Shown one piece after another: positions 53,640 through 64,000 of a stretch of 64,000 bases of DNA (the first letter of the stretch is position 1; the number at the start of each line of letters is the position of its first letter). Made by a program: the position numbers and the translations under genes. Source of the DNA: Leptidea sinapis (lineage: Eukaryota; Arthropoda; Insecta; Lepidoptera; Pieridae); the NCBI RefSeq assembly GCF_905404315.1, contig NC_066266.1, positions 627,501-691,500 of the forward strand, written 5' to 3'. The notes beneath the pieces are model-generated. The model did not search any database. It was not told the origin of the DNA and was given only the letters and a program-made list of their open reading frames with translations.

Positions 53640-54178
53640 AAGTAGGTAATTATTTAGTTTTTATTTTGAAATTTTGAATGGTATTCCTAAGTTGAAGTGG
53701 AGGTGGCAAATCATTCCAGCACTTGGTGGCTTGAAAGTTAAAACTTCCCCGAAACGCAGCAGTGCGGTGGCTAGGAATAGCTAATGTACGAAAAGAGGAC
53801 CTCGTATCCATATTCAAAGCTTTATGCTGTCCAAGCCATTTGCCTTTTACTTCTTTGATATAGGGTGTAACGTGACTACGAGTAGGAATATTCCAACATT
53901 ATCTAGCGCACGCATTCTGCACTCGCTGTATGGCATTTTTAGTTTTACTAAGTAGTCGTGGGCCATAAACGGTGTCCATGTAATTAAATTTATAAAGGAC
54001 GAGAGCATCACACAGACAAGAATTGTCTTAATTTATATAACACCTTAAGACGATAAAACAATTTGAAATCGTCAGGTTTATATATTTTTCGAATCGTAGA
54101 CTTTCACCCATTATCAGACCTAAATTTCTTGCTTCATGCACACGTTCAATTTTATAATTATTAATTTTTATATCAAGA

Positions 54179-54553
54179 CTAGCTGACCCGACAGACGTTG
54201 TTCTGTATATAATAAATAAAATAATGTTTTTTTATGAATTTGTCAATAATATATCACAACATCAAGAATTACTTCGTAAAATATGCACCCTGCTGCCTTA
54301 ATGAAATTGTTTCACAGCAGAACTGTCAAACCGTGCGTCAATAAATTCTCTCATAGAAATTATGTATGGACACATCAAAGGAAAAACAATTTTGCTGTTT
54401 TTATTTAATTCCGAGCATTTTCCTATTTATTCACCTTTTAAACCTTCTCTGGACTTCCACAAATAATTCCAGACCTAAATTTGTCAAATCGGTCCAGCCG
54501 TTCTCGAGTTTTAGCGAGACTAACGAACAGAAATTCATTTTTATATATATAGA
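54179..54553 (-). mobile_element. Non-autonomous Helitron inside LINE E
   Basis: On the minus strand it starts TCTATATATATAAAAATG, ends GTCGGGTCAGCTAG and sits between A and T. Internal words (AACGGCTGGACCGATTTG, GGAAGTCCAGAGAAGG) belong to a short Helitron family common in Lepidoptera. Removing it rejoins the LINE frame between the RT and its C-terminus. A chance 95-codon frame on the plus strand is not coding. Confidence 0.82.
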
Positions 54554-54949
54554 TTGTATTGCTCAATTGTATTTAAACCATTCTGTGTACCGAAAATCAT
54601 ATATTTTGTTTACTGGGTTGAGAATTAATGAGTTTTTCTCTGACCATTTGTAAATTTCGTTTAAATCTGAATTAATTAAATTGATTGCATCAATTATGTT
54701 GTGAGGAATGAATGATAAATATAGTTGAATGTCATCTGCATACAATTCATACTTACAGTGCTTTATATTTTGCAATATGTCCGCACTATACAAAATTAAT
54801 AAAAGAGGGCCTAATATAGATATAGAACCCTGTGGAACTCCTCTTTTCATCACTACACTCTGAATAGCGAACTTTACCATCTTCTTCTGTGGTTACAACT
54901 TTCTGAGTTCTATGAATTAGGTAACTATGAAACCATTGTATAGTATTTT

Positions 54950-57295
54950 TTTTTATGGAATAGGAGGACAAACGAGCCTACGGGTCACCTGTTGTTAAGT
55001 GATCACCGCCACCCACACTCTCTTGAAACACCAGAGGAATCACAGGAGCGTTGCCGGCCTTTAAGGAAGGTGTACGCGCTTTTTTGAAAGTACCCATGTC
55101 GTATCGTCCCGGAAACACCGCACAAGGAAATTCATTCCATAGCTTTGTAGTACGTGGAAGAAAGCTCCTTGTAAACCGCACTGTGGAGGACCGCCACACA
55201 TCCAGATGGTGAGGATGATATCCTAACTTGTGGCGGTTCGTGCGAAGGTGGAATTCGGCGGCAGGAATCAGGTTAAACAGCTCTTCGGAACACTCCCCGT
55301 GATAAATGCGGTAGAAGCACACAATGAAGCGACGTCTCTACGCAACGCTAAGTGATCCAGCCGTTCACAGAGTACTGGGTCCCCGATAATTCGAGCTGCT
55401 CTGCGTTGCACGTGGGCAAATGGATCAAGCTGATACTGGGGTGCGCCAGACCAGAGATGACCGCAATACTCCATGTGTGACCAGACCTGCGCTTTGTACA
55501 GCGCTAGAATGTGGGCCGGCTTGAAGTATTGCCGTGCTCTATTAATGACGCCCAGTTTCTTTGAAGCCAATTTGGCTTTGCCCTCCAGATGGCCACGGAA
55601 TTGGCAATCGCTCGAGATTTCGAGACCCAGTATTCCGATACTAGGCGAGGCTTTTAGGAAAGTGTTGTCGAAGAGCGGTGATGCGACAAATGGGGTTTTT
55701 TTAGAGGTAAACGCGCAAACTTGAGTCTTCTGGGGGTTAAATTGGACAAGGTTCAATTTACCCCATTCCGCGACCTTCTCAAGAGAGGACTCGATAGAAG
55801 ACACATGTTTCTCCCGGTCGACGATTTCCCGAGAGAGACTTGCATGGCCCGTGTATACGGCATCACCAGTGCTGTCATCTGCATAGCAATGAATGTTGGA
55901 GGTGTCCAACATATCATTGATATGCAGAAGAAACAGCGTAGGAGATAGCACACAGCCTTGGGGCACTCCAGCATTCACGGGCTTCGGGTTCGAGCAATAT
56001 CCGTCGACAAGAACCTGTATGTTGCGCCCAGTGAGGAAGCTGGAGGTCCACTTGCACAAGCTCTCGGGAAGCCCAAATGATGGAAGTTTAGAGAGGAGCG
56101 CCTTGTGCCATACACGATCAAAGGCCTTTCGCTATATCCAGGCTAACTGCCAGACCTTCCCCCTTGCCTTCAATAGCCGCAGCCCATCTATGTGTTAGGT
56201 ATACCAGAAGATCACCTGCCGACCGACCATGGCGAAAGCCGTATTGTCGGTCGTTGATCAACTGGTGACAGTTTACCAAGAGCTGACGGCTAATTATGCT
56301 CTCCATGATTTTGGGGAGCAGGGAGGTAATAGCAATAGGCCTGTAGTTTGCCGGATCCGAACTGTCTCCTTTTTTTCGGATCGGATGGACAAGGGCTGAC
56401 TTCCATGAGTCAGGGACTACGCCTTTGGAATAAGAGTGCCGGAATAAACGCGTTAGCACCGGCGTCAACTCAGGGGCACACGTTCTAAGCACAATTGCAG
56501 AAATGCCATCCGGCCCGCTCGACTTCCTGACGTCCAACAAAAACAGAGCTCGCCTAACAGTTTTCTGTCTGAACTGTACTTCCGGCATAGAGCTCTGACA
56601 CCGTGGGATGGTCGGCGGTGTTTTTCCGTTGTCGTCAAGAGTCGAGTTTGAGGCGAAAAGAGCGCACAGTGATCGGCTTTCTCTTTTGCCGTATGGGCTA
56701 CGATGTCATTCCTCAAGTGCAACGGTGGCATGGACGGCTGGCTGAGGTTACCAAGAGCAGCTTTCGACAACGACCAGTACTTGCGTGTTCCGGTCGGGTA
56801 ACTAGAAAGCTGCTCGCCGATTTTGACGACGTGTTTTGACTATGCACGGGCGATTTGCCGCTTAAAAAATCTGGAAGCACGGTTGTATTTCCTCTGAACT
56901 ATGCAGTTCGGATCCTTTGTGCCCAGCGCCGCAACCCAAGTTCGATACGCCTGTTTTTTGCAGTCAGATGCTGCTTTAACTGACGCAACGAACCAGGGCT
57001 GTGATCTGCCACCTATCAGTACTACAGAGCTTGGTATAAAAATATCCATGCCCTGTAGTATCACATCGGCTACTGCAACGGCGCAGGCACTAGGATCATC
57101 CGAAGGGAAACAATCCCTGCTCCAAGGGTAGGATGTAAAAAAGGAACGCATCCTATCTCAATCTGCTGACTTGAAGTGCCAAACGCGGCGGGGCGCTGGT
57201 GGTCTGCGACGTGGGCGTCGGATAGGCACTACACTCCTGACCAGGCAATGGTCGGACGTTCCGAGAGGGGCGTCGACAATGACCTGGTAACCACC
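54950..57295 (-). mobile_element. LINE family B, 5'-truncated, in LINE E
   Basis: AGTATTTT flanks the element (54942-54949 and 57296-57303), giving a 2,346-bp insertion with its poly-A on the minus strand at the low end. It contains the end of the endonuclease (VIVDAPLGTSDHCLVRSVVP), a linker, the RT and the 3' end. The RT boxes are SSGPDGISAIVLRTC, PANYRPIAITSLLPKIME, GFRHGRSAGDLLVYLTHRW, GVPQGCVLSPTLF and the catalytic HCYADDST. An extra G near 56128 (IAKGL in place of IAKAFDRVWHK) and other frame changes inactivate it. Confidence 0.9.
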
Positions 57296-57480
57296 AGTAT
57301 TTTCACTGAGTCCATAGTAGGCTAATTTTAATAGCAATAGAGTTAAATTTAAGGTGTCAAAAGCACGAGAATAATCAAGCAATACTAAAATGGTTACTTT
57401 ATCCACATCCTGAGCTGCTAGAATGTTGTCAACTATATCTAAGAGTGCAGTCATGGTACCTCTTTTTTTCTGAATCCGGA

Positions 57481-57683
57481 TTAATGTTCTGGTAAAATTT
57501 TATAGGTTTCTAAAAAAATATTAATTGCTTATAAACAAATAGTAAAAACAATATAGTAAAATTACACCAATATTTAAATTGGGACTCACTTCTGACCCGA
57601 ATAACTGTAGCCGAACCTTTGTAAAATTTTTGAAAAAAAATATTTTAAGTTTACTTACACTTTAACACTTATAAGTTACTTCA
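57481..57683. other. Unassigned AT-rich sequence
   Basis: A short spacer between two LINE fragments lying in opposite orientations; no feature seen. Confidence 0.4.
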
Positions 57684-58790
57684 TGTAAAATGGCTTTACT
57701 AGGGAATGCAAGTGTTGAACTCATCAGGAATATTTTTGGGGCCTGGGAGGAATCAGAGAATGCACTTGGTATCTTCTGTGATTTATCTAAGGTTCCCGAC
57801 CGTCAGCTATGTCACTATGGTCTAAGAGGATCTGCACTCGATCTTCTGATCTCATATTTAAATAATAGGATTCAGAGGGTCGATGTGTATGGGCAGGAGG
57901 TCTCCTGGGACTTCTCTATAGTGGTACCACAAGGGTCTATTCTTGGACCCTTCCTCTTCCTAATTTATTTAAATGATCTACCTAACCTTGTAGAAAAAAC
58001 ACACAAGGTGGTATTGTTTGCTGATGACACTTCACTTATATTCAAAGTGAAAAGAAGCCAAGTTTTATATGACGAAGTAAACAATGCTCTCTCTGATATC
58101 GTGTACTGCTTTAGCGCGAATAACTTATTGTTAAATAGTCATAAAACCAAGTATATTAAATTTACCGCGCCAAATGTCAAAAATATAGATGCGAATATCT
58201 TATTAAACGGAGAGGTGGTAAAACTGGTGGAATCTGCTATATATCTTGGAATTACTCTTGATTCCAAATTGAAATAGGGCCTCCATATTGAAGGATTGGC
58301 GAATAGGCTTAGTTCTGCCGCATTAGCGGTTAAGAAAATTAATCAGTTAACTGACATAGATACGGCGCGACTTATTTTCATAGTATTATATCCTACGGTA
58401 TATTGTTATGGGCAGTGTGGCCGATATCAATACTATATTTGTGCTGCAGAAGAGAGCTATTCGCGCTATTTATGAGCTAGGTCCTAAAGAACCGTTTAGA
58501 GAAAAATTTAAAGAAATAAACATTTAAGAAATTTGCTAGAAACTGTGACATTCATAATGTTAACACGCGGAACAAACTTGTTATGCCTACTACTCGGTTA
58601 AGTCGAGTTAGTAAGTCTTTTGTTGGGCGATGTATATTCTTCTACAATATAATGATCCCAGAAAATGTACAAAAAATGTAAACAAATGTGTTACAAAATT
58701 GAAAGAATTGTTAAAAACGTTTGTGTGGGAAAGGTTACTATAGCATAAATGATTTTATTAATGACACCGGAAATAAAGCTTAAACACTCT
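57684..58790 (+). mobile_element. LINE 3' half, reverse transcriptase (family D)
   Basis: The open frame at 57690-58277 has ELIRNIFGAWEESENALGIF, LRHYGLRG-type RQLCHYGLRGSALDLLISYL, VPQGSILGPFLFLIYLNDLP and the catalytic FADDTSLIF; a gap at DLSKVPDRQ has removed part of motif A (usually DLSKAFD). A TAG at 58275 interrupts it, but the family C-terminus (LSSAALAVKKINQLTD, LQKRAIRAIYELGP, EKFKEIN, RVSKSFVGRCIFFYN, YYSINDFIND) follows with further lesions. Same family as the fragment at 1-700. Confidence 0.85.
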
Positions 58791-58859
58791 CAGGCTATTA
58801 AATTATAAATGTTTATTGGTCTGAGGCAGTCTATTTTGAATGGATGGTAGTTTTTGACG

Positions 58860-59172
58860 TTCAATAAGTTATTTTGAATAAAAATATTTGTATTCCTAGA
58901 TATCATATACATGTAAGGGTTTGTCGAAAAAAAAATTTGAGTTGTAGTTCTAAGTACGGGGAACCCCAAAATATAATGTTGTTTTTTCTATTTTTGTGTG
59001 GAAATCTCAATGCGGTTCACAGAATACATCTACTAACCAAGCTTCAACAGTATAGTTCTTATAATTTTGGAAAAAAGTGGCTGTGACATACGGATGAACA
59101 GACAGGCAGACATGTCGAATCCATAAAGGTTCCGTTTTCTGTTTCCAATTGGCTAGGAACCCTAAAAAAGAT
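58860..59172 (+). repeat. Anonymous lepidopteran repeat
   Basis: TCTCAATGCGGTTCACAGAA, TACATCTACTAACCAAGCTT, AAGTGGCTGTGACATACGGA and GGTTCCGTTTTCTGTTTCC are words of a very common non-coding repeat in butterflies and moths. The chance frames over it have no domain. Confidence 0.7.
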
Positions 59173-59204
59173 AACCAAAATTGGTTCACTCAGACGAAAG
59201 TTCT

Positions 59205-59285
59205 GAGTTAACAAACATAAAAAGAAATACCGTCGAATTGAGAACCTCCTCCTTTTTCAAGTCCATTAAAAATGCGGTTAATAAT
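59205..59285 (+). repeat. Anonymous lepidopteran repeat end
   Basis: AATACCGTCGAATTGAGAAC and CTCCTCCTTTTTCAAGTC match a short, extremely frequent terminal segment of a lepidopteran repeat (usually continuing GAAGTCGGTTAA). The 91-codon frame over this region is therefore unlikely to be a gene. Confidence 0.65.
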
Positions 59286-59427
59286 TCGTACTATAAATAC
59301 GTACCAGCGCTGGTTTTTGGCAATGATCTATCATCACGGGCAGGATATTGTCGCCTATATAAGCATGGTAATGTGATGGTTAACCGATCCCAGTGCCACA
59401 CTGTCCTCGTCAAAATCACTATCCCAT

Positions 59428-59796
59428 ATGAAGCCTATATACCACATGAAAGCTGAGAAGGACAAGTTCAGCGAGTACTTTGACTTCGCTAACGAGATGA
59501 CCGACGAGACGTTGACTCGACTCGACCATCATAGCCCGGATCGTCCTAGCCCGGATCGTCCTAACGGCGGTCTTATAGAGAAAAGCCTCGAGCAATATAC
59601 CAAACGGTTCTCGCTAAGCGGTTGGTTCAAAGATCAAATACAGATGCCTCTGTCTGCGACCCTGCCACCGAAAGCTCAGCTCTTGGACATGACTCCGCTG
59701 CCGGCGGTACTCCAAGCTTATGACATTTTGTTTTTGGATCTATTTAATAATATCATACATAGTTTTTATACATATTTTAAAAATTTAGACTTATGA
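59428..59796 (+). CDS. Unidentified GC-rich ORF, possible host exon
   Basis: The 122-codon frame starts MKPIYHMKAEKDKFSEYF and has a balanced, acidic and hydrophilic composition up to about residue 100 (ETLTRLDHHSPDRP, GGLIEKSLEQYTKRFSLSGW, LPPKAQLLDMTPLPAVLQAY), then becomes AT-rich with a hydrophobic end, as if an exon ran into an intron or non-coding DNA. GC content at 59450-59720 is clearly above the flanks. A 15-bp unit (AGCCCGGATCGTCCT) is tandemly duplicated, giving SPDRPSPDRP. I do not recognise the protein and see no transposon motif. It could be a host exon, a retrocopy or a captured gene piece. Confidence 0.4.
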   Translation: MKPIYHMKAEKDKFSEYFDFANEMTDETLTRLDHHSPDRPSPDRPNGGLIEKSLEQYTKRFSLSGWFKDQIQMPLSATLPPKAQLLDMTPLPAVLQAYDILFLDLFNNIIHSFYTYFKNLDL

Positions 59797-60129
59797 AAGA
59801 AAATAAATACATATGAATATAATTAACCAATAACACAATATTTCGTGATCATTATTAGAGTTTTGACTGCAGAATATTTTACTAGGCGATTTATATGATT
59901 TTATGAAATTATTTTTGTTATGTTATGGTCCTATAATAAATAAATAATTATCAGTACATGCTTTTTATTATTATGTTTAATGCATTTACGATCCGGAACC
60001 GTTCCACGAAATTATTAATTTAAAATTTATTTGTGACAGACACAACTTGATTAATAATTTATTAAAATCACCACAACTACAGAAGATAATCCCACAGAGA
60101 CCAACCTACTTAGTTATCTCATAGGGAAT
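59797..60129. other. AT-rich non-coding stretch
   Basis: No recognisable feature. The sequence is strongly AT-rich, with AATAAA-like words downstream of the unidentified ORF. Confidence 0.4.
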
Positions 60130-60440
60130 TTATTAATATATAGCGGACTCGACAGACGTTGACCTGTACACAAGTCTAAAATTTGAAAAATTGGTCCAGC
60201 CGTAAGGAGGAGTTCACTAACTTGCTACACATGGGGAGGTGAATTATATATGAACTGAATTGAGATTCTAAGCCCTTTTCAAATTCATTGAACTGACTGA
60301 ACGAAATTATATTTATCAGTAGTGTTACGCAACCAACTAACAGACACGTAATTTGAGACGTTAAAATTATATTACCTTGTTTTTGCTCAAAATAAAAATT
60401 AAGAAATTTTCCATACAACAAAAAAATCATGAGGGTATAT
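60130..60440 (-). repeat. Lepidopteran repeat, Helitron-like end
   Basis: AGCGGACTCGACAGACGTTG, with ACCTGTACACAAGTC and TTGGTCCAGCCGTAAGGAGG, resembles the 3' end region of the Helitron at 54179-54553 and related common repeats. A proper CTAG end is not present (ATATAGCGG), so the termini are uncertain. Confidence 0.55.
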
Positions 60441-61186
60441 TTTTTCCTAAGTAAACCTTTAAAAATAATAATAAATTTCCATACACGGAACGGTCATAGA
60501 TGTAAAAGAACAAATAATATTTTTTCAGTAATAGTATAACTAGCTTATTGCATGGGGACGTCGATATGATTACTTTAGTAGTAAGTAGTAGTATATTTTC
60601 ATTTTAGTGGTAACACTGGCTATATGGTCCGATGAATAACGAAGAGGTTTGCATTTATTACTACTATCGTCACCAGGCGATGAGGCATATTCTGCTTTAC
60701 GAGTAGTCAATGGGTCCACTTTAAAGTGGTGCGAAAATAAGTCGGCAATGAGTTTTGGTCCATGCTCTTTATCAACGCTCGCAGGTAAATTTGATCTATA
60801 GGTAGTTCAGACGTTTCGTGGCCTTCCAGAATTTTACGAAGTTTTTATCTGCCTGATGCAAGGCTAGAATATCCATCTTTATCTGGTCCTTTTATTTTGG
60901 CACCACTTCAATTTATTTTTAAAAATCTTACGACTGTCCGCCATTTTATCGTAAATCGCACCAATTTGGGGTTTCACACCAAAGCCAACATTTGAAATAA
61001 TATCTCGCGTTTTGGTGACTCTCACGAACGTGGTAGGTCCATCCCAAAACTTTCTTATGTCTTACGGGTGCATAGTTACACACACTCTTTTTGGCAGCGT
61101 CTTGTAAAACCTTAACAATACTGTCATAATAGCGGTCTAATAAAATAAATGGGCATTACATGAAATAAAATTACTAAAATTACAAT

Positions 61187-62069
61187 CTATATATACAGCA
61201 AAAAAAAATGACTAGAAAAATTAATATCACTCAGGTTATCACAACAATGGATATTATACCTATTGATTTCGTTCATGTCTCTGTTACGCCAGTGAACTCC
61301 AGATAGTGTCTTTTTTTCTATAGATATTGTTATTTTTTGAGGAATTATATCCATTTCACACTTAATTAGAAGGGGAAAATGGTCAGACCAGTACACTCCA
61401 AGATCCACAAAAACAGAAATTACTGTTTCACGCGCTGCAGCCGTCACCACGCAGTGATCTAGCCAACGTTTATACCCGCTGCCATCATTAATATGTGAAA
61501 ACGTGTACGGAGCGAGAACCTCAGTGTCAACGCACACGAGTGAATAGTCTGTGCAGAAAGCAAGCAGCTCGATACCGAATCTAGTACCACAATGTGCGTT
61601 GAAGTCACCCAGCACATAGATGCTTCAATATCACTGTCACTGATCACGGCTTCAATACTTCCCAAACAAGCTATGAAGTCTGCCAGACAATCTTCATTAC
61701 CATCATCAAATGGTAGATAGACAATCATTACAAGGATATGGCCTCCACCCAAATCAATTTGCACGGCCGCCTACTGCCACTGGTATAGTCTATGATAGAT
61801 ACACTCGGAAACAGTGACTTACGCCACATCAGTGCAAGTCCTCGTCGGCCCTTAAGAATTCCTGTAGAGGTATCCACAGCTGATTTAACAAAACAACTGA
61901 AGTGCTGACTGAGTCCGTTCACAAAACCTAAATCATGTGGGAGGTGCCAAGTCTCCTGCAGGGCCAGAATGTCAACGTTTTCTGATAGCTTCTTTATTTG
62001 TTCTGCAGATCTTTTTACAGAACGACAGTTAAACGTAGCTAATGTTATATTGGTTGGCTTACTATCCAT
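61187..62069 (-). pseudogene. LINE apurinic-type endonuclease
   Basis: The start at 62069 (MDSKPTNITLATFNCRSVKR) opens the endonuclease: DILALQETWHLP, GRRGLALMWRKS, then after frame changes near 61740 and 61615 GHILVMIVYLPFDD, MLGDFNAHCGTRFG, RWLDHCVV and WSDHFPLLI. These supply the N, E, D.N and H residues of the fold. Two frame changes make it inactive. It follows ORF1 after a gap of about 60 bases. Confidence 0.85.
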
Positions 62070-62126
62070 ATTATTTATTATTAATTAAGGCAGTATACAA
62101 CTGTCGTTCCTTATAAGGTCGGTATA

Positions 62127-62865
62127 CTAGCCCTGCAGGCCAAAACTTGGCATCCAAAAATGTATTAATCTTACTTGCATGTATCTTACTTTAAATGAGT
62201 TGAAAGAGGTCTCCCTATTTTGAGTACATTTAACACTAATACACTCCTCCCCCATATCGTTAATGTGTTCCTTGATGTCAGTTTCGGAAACAGTTTTTAA
62301 TGCGCGGGATGTCCGAGAGCATGTCCAAGAGCTGCATTGTATATATATGCAGCATACTGGATCTACGACCTGAATTTTACACTGAGCCCTCATATTTGCA
62401 ATTTTAGATTTACGTTTCTTGTATTCAACAATTTTAAATGATGTATCGTTTGCGGGTGACTCATTAGATTTCGTCGCCGCGTCGCTTACAAGCGTGCAGT
62501 CCGCCGCTACGCCGATTACGCCCGATATTACGCGTACGGGCACTTTTCTCTTGGCGCGAGCCTTCCTTGTTGTACACGATGTCTCGATAGGTCGGTGCAT
62601 ATGAGCTCCGCGTGATTACTTCGTGTACACCTGTAGGTTGCTCTGCAGTCACAAGCAATAGTGGATTCGGAGATGTTAAATATTTCGCCTTTTCTGGGGT
62701 CGTCATTATCGGAGGTGTATTGAAACCTCGCTCTTTATGTGAGTCTAAAGAAATCCGAAAATTCGCAAGCTCATGGCTGAACTTTGTCTTAAAATCTGTC
62801 ATTTCAGCTTTCATTAAGGACATGTCCTTAAGTAAGCGAGTTACGTCTACATGATCGAACGACAC
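62127..62865 (-). pseudogene. LINE ORF1 protein (frameshifted)
   Basis: The N-terminal frame (62464-62865, MSFDHVDVTRLLKDMSLMKA) is a probable coiled coil. A frame change near 62590 (SYAPTYRDIVYNKEG against MHRPIETSC) leads to the second frame (62127-62600), with SFKIVEYKKRKSKI, ETDIKEHINDMGEECISV and ETSFNSFKVRYMQ, resembling the RRM-like C-terminal domain of CR1-group ORF1 proteins. Confidence 0.75.
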
Positions 62866-63000
62866 TGGTGGCAGGTGACTTAGATCCCTCGCGACAAAAT
62901 TTGGTTGAGCATCGGGGTCAACTTCCTTTAAAAGAACTTTGGAACGAAGTTCCTAAAGGGGCGTTGCGGAGCGTAAAAATGTAAAAAGCATAAGATTTAC

Positions 63001-63623
63001 AATAACTAATGCAATATCATGGTCTACGTGATGACTGTTAAGTAATATATATTTTAAACAACATTTTATTGAAGGTTTTTCTTGTTTTTTATAAATAATT
63101 ACTTTTATTTTTTGTGTAAATATTTTAAATATTTACGCGAAACTTAAAAAATATGTGACAGTGTGAAGTGTTAACAGTGTTAAACACTGGCTTAACCAGT
63201 GAAGTTGATAGACAAAACATGTGGTTTTCTCAGTGCTATTTCCCTTTAAACTTGTAATGGAATGAAGTCTAGAAATAACAATATAAGAAGAGATGCAATC
63301 AAGTGGTATCTGATGGTGCAAGGTCAGAGCAATACGGCCGATGCTTTAACACCTCCAACGCAATTTTTAACTTTTGCTGAGTGACTAAAGATGTGTGTAA
63401 TTTAGGACGCTCGTGATAAAAGACATAGATATCATAGAGGTCTTACTCATAGAAGAAGAAATTAGTGACTTTTGGTTACTATGACTACAAAGCAGTTATT
63501 ACGTTGTCATGAGAATAAAAAGTTGTAATTAATTTATAAAATTGTTTTCTTATATTCAATAATGGTGAATGCACTGATTTGCTCATAGTCTACTGCTGAT
63601 ACTCTGCTCTATCTCAAATACCA
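63001..63623 (+). repeat. AT-rich sequence including the presumed 5' LTR of a Copia element
   Basis: The primer-binding site at 63624 implies that an LTR ends at about 63623 (ATACCA). Its start cannot be fixed; TGTGACAGTGTGAAG at about 63154 is one candidate. No coding sequence is seen here, and the second LTR lies beyond the window. Confidence 0.4.
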
Positions 63624-63637
63624 GGTTATGGGCCCAG
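63624..63637 (+). other. Copia primer-binding site (half tRNA-iMet)
   Basis: GGTTATGGGCCCAG equals the primer site of Drosophila copia, which pairs with the middle of initiator tRNA-Met after cleavage in the anticodon region. A Copia gag follows 13 bases later in the plus direction, supporting the call. Confidence 0.85.
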
Positions 63638-63649
63638 AAACGGGAATAA

Positions 63650-64000
63650 AAGAGAAAAAAGAGTAATCACGTGCACATAGAACAATTGAAAAGAGAAAAC
63701 AACGATACATGGAGGATCCATGCAAAAGCTGTACTATTAAAAATTGGTCTTTGGAGCTATTTTACAAATAAAATTAAAAGACCAAAGCGAGAAGGTGATG
63801 CATTGAATGACTATATGGAAAAAGATGAGTTAGCATTAGCTAAGCTATTTCTCATAATATCACCGGGCGAAGCAAGCCTATTAAAAGAGTTGATATTAAA
63901 AAAGATGAAAGATGGTGATAATATTGTCAATCACTTGAATAAATTTATGGATATCGTCGATAAATTAGCAGATATGGACATACCAATTAATAAAGATCTT
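63650..64000 (+). CDS. Copia gag, N-terminal part (cut by the window edge)
   Basis: The frame is open from 63650 to the window end without a stop. It reads HIEQLKRENNDTWRIHAKAV, LLKIGLWSYFTN, KDELALAKLFLIISPGEASL and HLNKFMDIVDKLADMDIPIN, the gag-polypeptide of Ty1/Copia elements (LNGENYxxW-type start, then EAWxxL/LxxFxxIVxxL). The initiating codon is unclear: no ATG lies between the last stop (63647-63649) and the conserved start. Pol lies outside the window. Confidence 0.82.

Larger units (their letters stand above)
53640..57480 (-). mobile_element. LINE family E, split by a LINE and a Helitron
   Basis: Minus-strand parts are 57480-57296 (TALLDIVDNILAAQDVDK, LDYSRAFDTLNL, LLKLAYYGLSENT), 54949-54554 (TIQWFHSYLIHRTQK, GPLLLILYSADIL, and the catalytic YADDIQLYLSF) and 54178-53640 (RVHEARNLGLIMGESL, NYMDTVYGPRLLSKTKN, TAAFRGSFNFQATKCWNDLP). 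The RT reads across the LINE insertion (SENT to TIQWF) and across the Helitron. It is a CR1/L2-like RT without endonuclease or ORF1, with stops and frame changes in its C-terminus. Confidence 0.85.
60600..63000 (-). mobile_element. LINE 5' half: ORF1, endonuclease and linker
   Basis: Minus-strand order: ORF1 (62865-62127), endonuclease (62069-61187) and the linker before the RT, readable in pieces (about 61130-60640: KVLQDAAKKSVCNYAPVRHK, VLGWTYHVRESHQNA). No RT palm follows below 60600. Retention of the 5' half without the 3' half indicates a deletion, since LINE insertion loses 5' sequence. The family resembles CR1-group elements whose ORF1 carries a C-terminal RRM-like domain. Confidence 0.8.

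Noticed and set aside
54366..54653. 95-codon plus-strand frame
   Set aside because: It runs through a Helitron and into LINE E in antisense, so it is accidental.
59181..59456. 91-codon frame next to the unidentified ORF
   Set aside because: It overlaps a widespread lepidopteran repeat end (about 59205-59285) and has no domain; it is in a different frame from the GC-rich ORF.

Overview
The window looks like a stretch of a lepidopteran (moth or butterfly) nuclear genome that is dense in transposable elements. The evidence is eukaryotic: AT-rich DNA, a spliced C2H2 zinc-finger gene with a ZAD domain, insect-type LTR and LINE retrotransposons, an errantivirus remnant with an F-type env, short Helitrons with TC...CTAG ends, and several anonymous repeats that I recognise as typical of Lepidoptera. 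There are no bacterial operons, no CRISPR array and no convincing rRNA or complete tRNA gene.

Left third (1-18.6 kb): a LINE 3' end at the window edge; a defective minus-strand Ty3/gypsy element of CsRn1 type (copy 1, 2.8-9.06 kb) broken by a small retroposon in its LTR and by a PHD/FP-domain LINE in gag; a degraded minus-strand LOA-like LINE (9.07-13.1 kb); and a minus-strand errantivirus remnant with env, integrase and protease-RT (13.5-18.6 kb).

Middle (18.6-36 kb): a 5'-truncated Jockey-type LINE (copy A); a gag-protease fragment of a second gypsy-like element; gypsy copy 2 (23.77-34.71 kb), whose 5' LTR is split by a full-length Jockey-type LINE (copy B, 28.70-34.34 kb) with an 11-bp target-site duplication; then a Copia RT/RNase H fragment and a short LINE tail. 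36-42 kb is the least transposon-rich part and holds the one convincing host gene, a two-exon ZAD-C2H2 zinc-finger factor on the minus strand (37.4-38.9 kb), followed by a foldback MITE with a 9-bp duplication and a small poly-A retroposon with an 8-bp duplication.

Right third (42-64 kb): a deleted RTE-like LINE (minus) split by a nearly complete LOA-like LINE (plus, 42.79-48.62 kb, 11-bp duplication); a tRNA-headed SINE; two Helitrons; a minus-strand LINE interrupted by both a Helitron and a second LINE (8-bp duplication); another LINE 3' half; an unidentified GC-rich ORF (59.4-59.8 kb); the 5' half of a further LINE (ORF1 plus endonuclease); and, at the right edge, the start of a Copia element with a half-tRNA-iMet primer-binding site and open gag.

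The genes do not form a pathway. The biology visible is the history of nested insertions, which four pairs of target-site duplications allow to be ordered, with one likely functional regulatory gene among them. I did not find a clearly new molecular system. The best candidates for follow-up are the shared internal deletions of the two gypsy copies, the tandem repeat that overlaps the primer-binding site, the PHD-FP LINE protein, the zinc-finger gene and the ORF at 59.4 kb.
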